DNA of 47,452 nt from a virus: positions 1 through 47,452 of IMG/VR virus record IMGVR_UViG_3300027631_000036. One strand, written 5' to 3'. The notes under the pieces are model-generated. The model was given only the letters and a program-made list of their open reading frames with translations. It was not told the origin of the DNA and did no database searches. The translations under genes were made by a program, and so were the position numbers. Shown here one piece after another: positions 40,267 to 47,452 of this stretch (within the stretch, counting starts at the first letter, position 1; every line of letters begins with the position of its first letter).

Positions 40267-41923
40267 TTTCTGCTCCCCCTGTGGTGCCGCCAAGTGGTGA
40301 TTCACCGCCTGCTTCAATATCTAAGTCGCCGCCAAGATCTTCTTCACCAGTGTCAAGTTCTGTTGGTTCAAAGCCCTCTACGTCACCGGCTCGGACACCC
40401 AAGCCGCCTAATTCTCCTTTGGAATCAAAAGTTTCTGAACCGGAGGCGTCAGCTGAAGCTTCTTCACGCCACATACGTTCGTTTTCTTTAATCTCATTTT
40501 CGTTTAATCCTAAATATTTACTCATTAGGAATCTACGGCTTAGATAACTTACGCCTTCCAAGCTACCAAATACACTAGCACGTGCTGATTCGATTTCAAC
40601 CTCACGGTACTTACTAAAGCTCTGTGGCTCAGTAAAGTGTAAGTCAAAAAGACTGCTTGGAATTTCAATACCTTTGTGCTTTAAGAAACGTTTAAATTCT
40701 TTGTCTAGACTTGGCTGTAGGACTAATTGCAGGCGTTCACAATATTTACTGAACCGGAATTCTTGAATAAGCGCAGCACCCATTTTCCCGTCCTGATAAG
40801 TGGTAGTACCATCTTCTGGACCAGTTGGCAAATAACTGCTTGGAATACGTAATCCACGCATCAACTTATTGTTGAAATATTTTAAATCATCAATATCACC
40901 TAAGTTGTCACCACCTGGCAATACTTCAACTTTTGAACCACGACCTTCTGCTGTTTGAGCAAAAAAGTAGTCTTCCATAATACTTAGTGGGTTATATGAT
41001 GCATCAATTACACTTGCGCCGCCGCCAGTTTTGCTTGGAATACGTGTTTGGTGTACTTCATTTTTAACACGTTCAACAAAGCCCATTGCTTTGTGTGCTG
41101 GCATGTTGCCTACGTCAATATAGAACACACGACGTTCTGGCGCACGTTGTACACGGTAGATAATAATACTATCTTCCAGTAGTTCTTTTTGTTTATAAAC
41201 TTTAAAAATACTGTCCAGTATACTGTTACCAAATGGCCAGTTTGCACTCATGCCATCTGTTAATGAAATATGTAATACATGTGTTGAATCTACTGCATAT
41301 TCAGTATTGTTTGAACTAAGTCCACCTTGGTAAACTCCTGATTGCGATGACGGCATTGTAGTAAATGCTGATGCACTAACACCAGACATATTGTTTAGCT
41401 TTTTAGTATCAGTAGTAACTAAATCGGTTAAATTTAGATTGATGTTTTTCACCATATACTGGTCAATTTCTTTGCCCTTGCTTTCGTTGACAATTGCTTT
41501 ACTTACATCAACAGGATCAAGCCAAATTAACTTAAATGTTTCTGGATCACGAATAAAGAATTGGTCACCATATTTGATGGACGATCGGAACAATCCAAAT
41601 ACTCTACGTTCCCAATCGTTAATATTGCACCACTGATTCAATGCTGTAGTGATAGCACTTACTTCGCTTTCAGTTGCATCATCTTTATAATTGATTTCAA
41701 AAGGCAGGCGGGTTTCTGAATTGGATTGTGTTGAAAATTCAGCAATAGTGTCTAATGCAGCATTGATTTCACTGTCCATGTCCATTTGGTCATACTGTGC
41801 GTAACGCTCAACACGGTTTGGTTGCCCTGAGTAAACCTCAGGGAGCCAACTTTGCCAACTATTTGCTTTGGCCCGAATTCCATTACTAGATTCATATTTT
41901 GTAAAATGCTTTTTCCAGCTCAT
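40256..41923 (-). CDS. 20: Portal vertex protein, T4 gp20
   Basis: 555 aa (T4 gp20 is 524 aa). It forms the dodecameric portal where head assembly starts and through which DNA is packaged. Family segments are YAQYDQMDMDSEINAALDTI near residue 42, WERRVFGLFRSSIKYGDQFF near 105, RAPERRVFYIDVGNMPAHKA near 258, YFFAQTAEGRGSKVEVLPGG near 315, LRIPSSYLPTGPEDGTTTYQ near 355 and MSKYLGLNENEIKENERMWR near 462. The last 60 residues are an acidic, Gly-rich tail. AAAGG lies ten bases before the ATG. Confidence 0.95.
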   Translation of the reverse strand: MSWKKHFTKYESSNGIRAKANSWQSWLPEVYSGQPNRVERYAQYDQMDMDSEINAALDTIAEFSTQSNSETRLPFEINYKDDATESEVSAITTALNQWCNINDWERRVFGLFRSSIKYGDQFFIRDPETFKLIWLDPVDVSKAIVNESKGKEIDQYMVKNINLNLTDLVTTDTKKLNNMSGVSASAFTTMPSSQSGVYQGGLSSNNTEYAVDSTHVLHISLTDGMSANWPFGNSILDSIFKVYKQKELLEDSIIIYRVQRAPERRVFYIDVGNMPAHKAMGFVERVKNEVHQTRIPSKTGGGASVIDASYNPLSIMEDYFFAQTAEGRGSKVEVLPGGDNLGDIDDLKYFNNKLMRGLRIPSSYLPTGPEDGTTTYQDGKMGAALIQEFRFSKYCERLQLVLQPSLDKEFKRFLKHKGIEIPSSLFDLHFTEPQSFSKYREVEIESARASVFGSLEGVSYLSRRFLMSKYLGLNENEIKENERMWREEASADASGSETFDSKGELGGLGVRAGDVEGFEPTELDTGEEDLGGDLDIEAGGESPLGGTTGGAENEI

Positions 41924-41973
41924 GAGTGGTATACCTTTAACCTTATAATTATAGTGTATTTAGCAAAAAATAA

Positions 41974-44595
41974 TTATGCTCTCAGAGGATCAGATCGTCG
42001 AGTATAACGTTTTATTATCTCTTCAAGATTTCGCATAATCTCAAGATTTTTACGTTTTATTTCTGTTATCTGTCTTACTTGTTCATCAATTGATGAATTA
42101 CTTGAAGTATTATTACTTTTTGCTGCGTCAGCAATTGTATCGGTATTGATTCGTGCTGCTTGTGATGCACGAATTCCAATTGGTTCTGCATTATTGACAG
42201 TTGCTTGTGATTCACGAATTCCAATTGGGTCTGCATTATTGACAGTTGCTTGTGATTCACGAATTCCAATTGGGTCTGCATTATTAGCAGCGGGCATTTG
42301 CGATGTTGCATTGTCGAACACCGTACTGTTTGGTGAGCTAGATCCTCCAAAGTTTATTATCTTGCCTATACTGTTGCCTATAGTTGATGCTAGTTCAGTT
42401 AATTGAACTATTTGTTTTGCAGCTATTTCTACATTTGGTATTGACCCCTGTAGTGTATTAAATGCATTAGCAAGACCTAAAACTGTATTAATTCTATTTT
42501 GCATCATTTCTGATGTTTGTTCATGTGACATGATAAATCCAGACTGGTCTGGAACAAAAAGTTCACCTAATCCACCTGGACGATTTTCTCCCACCATATA
42601 TGGCGTATTTGCAGATACTGAGCCGCCGCTAAATCTACCAGGCGGCATATACATTGTGATACCTGATTGGTGTTTGTATATTTGTTGGCCGTCAAGTGCT
42701 GCTTCTCTGTGTGTTTGCCATTCGTATTCGCCGCCTAACTCGTCAAATCTAGCTTGATCAAATGGTTCAATATTTCGAATAGTAATTACATTACTTTGGT
42801 ACATGCTATCAAGTGCTGGATCTCTATATGGGTCAGTGGGATCAAAACCATCGACGCCCATACTTCTGACAGCCGTAGCGGAAATATCAGCTTGATCTAC
42901 TGGGCTAGCAATTGGAGTTTCTTCTGTAGTTTTTTCGCCAAAAAGACTGTCAAACGCTTGCACACTAGCTAGCATTGCACTTCCCAGTGCATCTGCTGCG
43001 TCTCCTGCAAAATCCAGTGGAACAGTTAATGCATCCTGTACTGCTAACACTGCCATAGTAGCGTTATTGAAGCCTTCTGTAGTCTTTCCTGCTTCCTCAA
43101 TATCACGCTTATATTGACTAAGTGCAGCAGATGTTTGTTCTTCGGACATGTTTAAATAGTTGCCCATGTCAGTATCCAGCAATGTTCCCGCAGTTCTCAA
43201 TTCAATCAATGCTTGGTTAATTGGACTCAGTGCATCTCCAGCGCCTTGTGCCATAATAATAGTATTTTGCCCTGCTGTTCTAATGCCGTCTAAAATAAAT
43301 TTGCTTATGTCGTTGCCTGCAACTTGTCCAGTTCTAATAGCTTCGTTAATTTGATCTAGTACTGGTGATCCAGATGTTTGCAATGCTTGCATCATAGTAG
43401 TCGCTTCGCCGCCCATTCCTACTAGAGCATCTTTGACGTCGAAATCTTCAATGTGATCAGCGGTTGTGGCTAGTGCAGCACCAATTGCGTTTGATAATAT
43501 TGTTCCTACCCCACCAAGCTGCTCTTGCCCATATGCTAGCTGGGTTAATACTTCTTTAGCACCTGTAGTAAATTTAGCACCTTCGCCGTAATTTTCTTCC
43601 ATTCTACGTAATGCTGCTGCTATTTGAGGGGCGCTAAGTGCAGCGGCACGTGCTTGTAGCAATTCATCACGACTTTTACCGGTTAAACTAGCCAATGCAC
43701 CAGTTTCTAGCATTAAGTCTCTGAATCCATTCTGTAGTTTTACCTGCGCATTGTTTGTATTTCTATTGACTTCACCAGTATTACGTGCTACTGTAATGTA
43801 GTCAGCAAATGCCTTGGCCATTTGTTCATTACTCATACCAAAGTCACCAAATGAATCTGCTGAGCGGTTTACTTCCTTAAACATTTCAGCAAAAACTTGT
43901 GTTCCTCTGGAAACTCCACCACCAAACATTTGAAGTGTTTGTCCATATTCTCCAGCTATACCAGCTAATTGAGTATAAGTAATACCACCTTTCCTAGCAG
44001 TAGTATATAGATCCTCGTATGTAGCGGCGCCTTGATTGAAAACTACACCAGAATTTATCATAGATTCTTGAGCTTTTGCAAATTGTTCTATTTTTGCAGC
44101 ATTAAAACCCAACCATGCGAATGCGGCATCGCCCAATGCTTCTACACCAGGAGCCCAATTGCTTAGTGTTTTGCCTAGAGCGCCCATGCTGCCGCCAGCA
44201 TCTTTCAGCCCAGTTAATGATTTTCCAAAACCAGCAGATGCTGTTTTAGCTGCGTCGACTAGACTAGTAAGAGGTGCTTCAGTATTACTAAATTTTCCAA
44301 CAATATCAGATGTTCGTTTAGCAAGTGATTTTGCTAACTGCGCTGTTCTTTTATTTTCATCTTCAGAATCTTGTTGGCGGCGTTCTCTTAATTTTTTAAA
44401 TGCATCTCTGACAGATTGGCTAATGTTGCTGGTGTCAACAGCATTTCCTTTAATAACATCTACAAGTTTTTTATCAATGTCATTACTGAGTTGCATTTGT
44501 GCAACTAATCCCAGAAGTGTAGTTTCACTAGCCCAAGCAGGGATAGCAATTGTTTCACCGGTAGGTAATGTAATATTATTTGTGCTATCTGCCAT
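41974..44595 (-). CDS. Tape-measure-like tail protein 1
   Basis: 873 aa. Long helical, Ala/Gly-rich body. The tape-measure C-terminal signature GGSVSANTPYMVGENRPGGL then GELFVPDQSGFI lies near residues 655-690. It ends with two exact 15-residue repeats and a diverged copy (NADPIGIRESQATVN) and a helical tail. The core (FGDFGMSNEQMAKAFADYIT, ETGALASLTGKSRDELLQAR) is homologous to the upstream protein. Start overlaps that gene by one base (TAATG). Such proteins set tail length and are expelled during injection. At about 0.15 nm per helical residue it could span roughly 130 nm. Alternative: an internal virion or ejection protein. Confidence 0.75.
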   Translation of the reverse strand: MADSTNNITLPTGETIAIPAWASETTLLGLVAQMQLSNDIDKKLVDVIKGNAVDTSNISQSVRDAFKKLRERRQQDSEDENKRTAQLAKSLAKRTSDIVGKFSNTEAPLTSLVDAAKTASAGFGKSLTGLKDAGGSMGALGKTLSNWAPGVEALGDAAFAWLGFNAAKIEQFAKAQESMINSGVVFNQGAATYEDLYTTARKGGITYTQLAGIAGEYGQTLQMFGGGVSRGTQVFAEMFKEVNRSADSFGDFGMSNEQMAKAFADYITVARNTGEVNRNTNNAQVKLQNGFRDLMLETGALASLTGKSRDELLQARAAALSAPQIAAALRRMEENYGEGAKFTTGAKEVLTQLAYGQEQLGGVGTILSNAIGAALATTADHIEDFDVKDALVGMGGEATTMMQALQTSGSPVLDQINEAIRTGQVAGNDISKFILDGIRTAGQNTIIMAQGAGDALSPINQALIELRTAGTLLDTDMGNYLNMSEEQTSAALSQYKRDIEEAGKTTEGFNNATMAVLAVQDALTVPLDFAGDAADALGSAMLASVQAFDSLFGEKTTEETPIASPVDQADISATAVRSMGVDGFDPTDPYRDPALDSMYQSNVITIRNIEPFDQARFDELGGEYEWQTHREAALDGQQIYKHQSGITMYMPPGRFSGGSVSANTPYMVGENRPGGLGELFVPDQSGFIMSHEQTSEMMQNRINTVLGLANAFNTLQGSIPNVEIAAKQIVQLTELASTIGNSIGKIINFGGSSSPNSTVFDNATSQMPAANNADPIGIRESQATVNNADPIGIRESQATVNNAEPIGIRASQAARINTDTIADAAKSNNTSSNSSIDEQVRQITEIKRKNLEIMRNLEEIIKRYTRRSDPLRA
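42150..42284. repeat. Three tandem 45-bp repeats in tape-measure-like gene 1
   Basis: 42195-42239 and 42240-42284 are identical 45-base units encoding NNADPIGIRESQATV in frame. 42150-42194 is a diverged third copy. Confidence 0.92.
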
Positions 44596-47423
44596 TAGTT
44601 AGTTGTTCTCTCTACTGCTTCGTTTGTAATCATCGTGTCTGTTATTCGGAGTGCTGTATTGCGTATTTCTTCATCAACGCTGCGCAAATCTTCAAGAGTT
44701 TCATTATCTAAAGCAGTGTCTGGTATTGTATTTGTATTTATTGGATCTTCTATTGCTGTTGGTGCTAATAATGGAGCCGTTGGCTGTATTGGTGCCGATA
44801 TTTCATCATCTCCACCAAAAACAGAAGGCCAATCCATTAATCTTTCTAGCCATGTCCCATTAGTGTTTGGTATCGCTGATTCAGGCGCCAATGCTGGCTC
44901 TGGCTCTAGCGCTAGCTCTGGCATGTTCGGCGCGGCTGGCACTTCCGTCGTCATAGGGGTAACAACCGTTTCGCGCACAGGTGCGACACCTTCTGGTGGT
45001 GGCAATGCTGGTGCTGATGTTCTATCTACTGGATCAGGTGGTTCAAAATCAGTTGGGTGTATGTCGACAGGGACAGGGACAGGTGTTGTATTTTCAATTT
45101 GTACTTCTGGAACAGAGGATGATGACAAATCAATACCTCGACTGCTAGCGGATTTTGCAACTCTTTGATCTAAGTCAGAAATGGTTATTGCACCGTCGCG
45201 GTTCATATCCAATCCAACGTTTTGATTATAGTAATTTTCACCACGTGATGTTAATACGTCTCTGTGCGCTCTGCCTGGCAGGAATACATATGCGTATAGT
45301 TTACCAGCACTAGCACCAGCTAAATTACTAGCATAAGGTTCAAAATACTTTTCTACCCAAGGCATTTGTTGTGCTCTGGTGAGTGTAATCAAATGATCAG
45401 TCGTTGTCCCTAGCCCACGTGCTGTAGACGGCATAAATTGTATTAATCCAGTCGCGCCGCCGTTTGTATTTCTTGCTTGCGGGTTTATCCCACTTTCAGA
45501 AGCCATAAGTCCTAATAGCGCATTTGGATTAAACCCAAAACGCTGTGCTACTCTGTCTACTTCTGCTAAAAATTCCCTGTCTTGCGCCCATGGTTGACTT
45601 GAAGTGACATTAATGGGCGAATACCCACCGCCACTTCTTGATGCACCAGATGTTGTTGACGATATACCAGAATAGCCTAGGGTTGATCCACTAACAACAC
45701 CTGTTTGTGAAGCCATGCTACTGGATAATCTTACTGCATCATCGTACGATAGATCTGTTTTACCTTGTAAAAAATTATTAGATTGTATACGATCTTGTCT
45801 TGCTTGTGCAGCTCGATCTTGTCGTGTGGTTACGTTTATTTCTGTTACATTAAATATATCACTCCATATATCTTGTAGTGCAGTCAATTTGTTTCCGAAC
45901 GTAGATGCAACATTTCCAGTTGCCTCAAACCCTGGAGCCAGATCAGAATATACACGTAGCATTGCTTCACGTGCATCATCAATTCCTTGTACAACTGCAC
46001 CAGCGGTTACAGTTGCGCGGTTTACTAATTCAGGAGTAAAGTTTAATTGCGACTTGGATGCATTCATAAATTCTTCAGAAGCTAGCCATGCCATATCTCT
46101 CACGTGGCCGGCAGCCGAAGTTGTTTCATTAAATGTTATTCTAAAGTCTGGCCGAGATTCACGAAGATAAGTCAATGCTTGCTGGAAGTCATATGACAGT
46201 TCTCCTGGATTTTCATAATGTCCAAATGCTGTTTTTTCAACAATGCTAGCAAATATTCCTACAGCGTCAGGGCCTAGAAAAGTTAAAGTATTTTGTAATG
46301 ATTGTTGAATATTATCCAGTGATGTTGTATTAACATCAATATCATATTGTGTTCTATCAACCCATTCTAGCAATTGCTTTGCCATGTCAGGACCAAGCAT
46401 TTCGCTTACTTGTGCAAGTTCTCCATATGCCATTTCACTGCGTCTTACTGCATTTTTATTTTCATCGTTTATTAATAATCCTGCAAATTTATTAATAGCA
46501 ACTATATGAGATACTTCATTAAGAGCATTACTACGTGCTTCTAATAATTTGTCTCTTTCAATACCAGTAGAATTTGCCATACCTATAGCAAATGCAGTTA
46601 TTTTTTGAAAACTATCAGCTATCTTTGCCCTGGCTGAATTATTAAGACTATCTATTTGTCCTGACCTTGTTAGCACCCGCGCTTCTTCAGACAATCTTCT
46701 AGCAAGCTGTTGCCCAGTGTAACCAAAATTTGATATTCCAGCTTCTCCAGAATCAACATTATTAACAAAGTCTAAAAAATTATTATACCCAGTTGTTGTA
46801 TTATTGCTCAATCGTGCTATAGACATATTAAATTCTTGCAATGTATCTATCATTGATCCAAAACTCATTGACAATGAAGCAGCAGAGTCTCTAAAATCAG
46901 TATACATATTCATATCGCCGGCGACTATTCCTAAGCCAATCATTGCCCTTAATGATTTTTCTTGTTCTGTTGCATATTCGGCTATCATTCGTGCAACAGT
47001 AAAAGTTCCTGCAACTCCTACTCCTGCTATAATAGCTGTCTTGGATACTACCGGAGCAAGTGTGCTTATGATACTGTTTCTGGCAAGGTTATCAGTGGAT
47101 TCCTGTACTGCCCATGCAAAGTCTTCAGCAATATTAGCAACAGTTGACAGCGGATTTGTGTCTCTGCTTATACCTTTGATAGTTTTATCAAATCCAGTTG
47201 ATGATTTTTTTAAAATTGAAGTCAGAGCACCATCACGTTCTATATTAAAGGCGTTAACAATATCAGCTGAAATATCCTTGCCTTTTCCCATTTGTACTAA
47301 TGCTTGATTCAATAATAAATTGGTTTTTAATGCATGTGCAAATACTTTGTCTAACGTGACTTCTTTTGCCCATGGATACATAGAATCAATTGTAAGAACT
47401 GCATTTTCAATAGGTGATGACAT
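44595..47423 (-). CDS. Tape-measure-like tail protein 2 with lytic transglycosylase domain
   Basis: 942 aa. The N-terminal 550 residues are helical and paralogous to the next gene: FGYTGQQLARRLSEEARVLT and MANSTGIERDKLLEARSNAL align with its FGMSNEQMAK and LTGKSRDELLQARAAAL. A hydrophobic stretch IISTLAPVVSKTAIIAGVGV lies near 115-135. About 610-720 is an SLT-type lytic transglycosylase domain: LLGLMASESGINPQARNTNG (catalytic Glu near 642), then GATGLIQFMPSTARGLGTTT. Near 740 DMNRDGAITISD fits a 12-residue EF-hand/dockerin-type Ca2+ loop. A Pro-rich linker (760-850) and a helical end follow. Peptidoglycan cutting during injection is expected. AGGA precedes the ATG. Confidence 0.82.
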   Translation of the reverse strand: MSSPIENAVLTIDSMYPWAKEVTLDKVFAHALKTNLLLNQALVQMGKGKDISADIVNAFNIERDGALTSILKKSSTGFDKTIKGISRDTNPLSTVANIAEDFAWAVQESTDNLARNSIISTLAPVVSKTAIIAGVGVAGTFTVARMIAEYATEQEKSLRAMIGLGIVAGDMNMYTDFRDSAASLSMSFGSMIDTLQEFNMSIARLSNNTTTGYNNFLDFVNNVDSGEAGISNFGYTGQQLARRLSEEARVLTRSGQIDSLNNSARAKIADSFQKITAFAIGMANSTGIERDKLLEARSNALNEVSHIVAINKFAGLLINDENKNAVRRSEMAYGELAQVSEMLGPDMAKQLLEWVDRTQYDIDVNTTSLDNIQQSLQNTLTFLGPDAVGIFASIVEKTAFGHYENPGELSYDFQQALTYLRESRPDFRITFNETTSAAGHVRDMAWLASEEFMNASKSQLNFTPELVNRATVTAGAVVQGIDDAREAMLRVYSDLAPGFEATGNVASTFGNKLTALQDIWSDIFNVTEINVTTRQDRAAQARQDRIQSNNFLQGKTDLSYDDAVRLSSSMASQTGVVSGSTLGYSGISSTTSGASRSGGGYSPINVTSSQPWAQDREFLAEVDRVAQRFGFNPNALLGLMASESGINPQARNTNGGATGLIQFMPSTARGLGTTTDHLITLTRAQQMPWVEKYFEPYASNLAGASAGKLYAYVFLPGRAHRDVLTSRGENYYNQNVGLDMNRDGAITISDLDQRVAKSASSRGIDLSSSSVPEVQIENTTPVPVPVDIHPTDFEPPDPVDRTSAPALPPPEGVAPVRETVVTPMTTEVPAAPNMPELALEPEPALAPESAIPNTNGTWLERLMDWPSVFGGDDEISAPIQPTAPLLAPTAIEDPINTNTIPDTALDNETLEDLRSVDEEIRNTALRITDTMITNEAVERTTN

Positions 47424-47452
47424 TATTGTGTAATCCTTTCATTTGTTACTTC

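Noticed and set aside
40267-40317. Longer start of the 67-aa head-operon protein within gp20
   Set aside because: The internal ATG at 40266 has a much better ribosome site (AGGGGGAGC), and the extension only reads gp20 codons in another frame.
1-47452. tRNA genes, homing endonucleases, insertion sequences, integrase or attachment sites
   Set aside because: None recognised by eye. Intergenic spaces are too short for tRNAs except a few that contain terminators, and no HNH, GIY-YIG or transposase motif was seen in the translated frames.

Overview
The window is almost wall-to-wall genes and reads as the virion-structure half of a T4-like (Tevenvirinae-related) contractile-tailed phage. Recognisable T4 homologues are the small terminase (16), head completion protein (4), tube (19), sheath (18), neck and tail-completion proteins (13, 14, 15), major capsid protein (23), scaffold (22), prohead protease (21), prohead core protein (67) and portal (20). 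There is no integrase, tRNA, plasmid or host gene. Short gp23, no T4-type long tail fibre genes, low GC and tail-fibre modules of the kind seen in marine phages suggest a divergent environmental T4-like phage, probably aquatic. The host cannot be named from the sequence.

Layout, left to right. 0-7.8 kb (minus strand): a truncated hypothetical gene, gp16, two tandem SGNH-hydrolase-like paralogues, gp4, a second tube-fold protein, gp19, gp18 and gp13. 7.9-9.2 kb (minus): an unrecognised 419-aa gene with a sigma70-type promoter. 9.2-12.75 kb is the only plus-strand block: gp14, gp15, an unknown protein and a Nudix hydrolase, each overlapping or abutting the next. 12.75-13.4 kb (minus): four tiny coupled genes behind a sigma70 promoter with three phased A7 tracts; the last is split between two frames at a canonical A AAA AAC slippery heptamer. 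13.4-15.6 kb: two glycosyltransferase-like proteins and an unknown. 15.7-36 kb: a 20-kb adhesin block with a 61-aa peptide, three proteins ending in Peptidase_S74 chaperones, a ParB-like protein, two very repetitive helical fibre proteins (842 and 1910 aa), and five smaller fibre or structural proteins. 36-42 kb: head operon 20-(67 aa)-67-21-22-23. 42-47.4 kb: two tandem homologous tape-measure-like proteins, one with a lytic transglycosylase domain and an EF-hand-like loop.

Regulation. T4-type late promoter motifs (TATAAATA or one-base variants) precede most structural transcription units, often next to a hairpin terminating the previous unit. Only two places carry sigma70-type TTGACA-17-TATAxT promoters: the 419-aa gene and the tiny-gene operon. 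They look like early units embedded in a late region. The plus-strand neck operon converges with the tiny-gene operon and no plus-strand terminator is visible before 13450, so late transcription could run antisense across it.

All assignments rest on reading translated sequence and motifs by eye; no database search was run.
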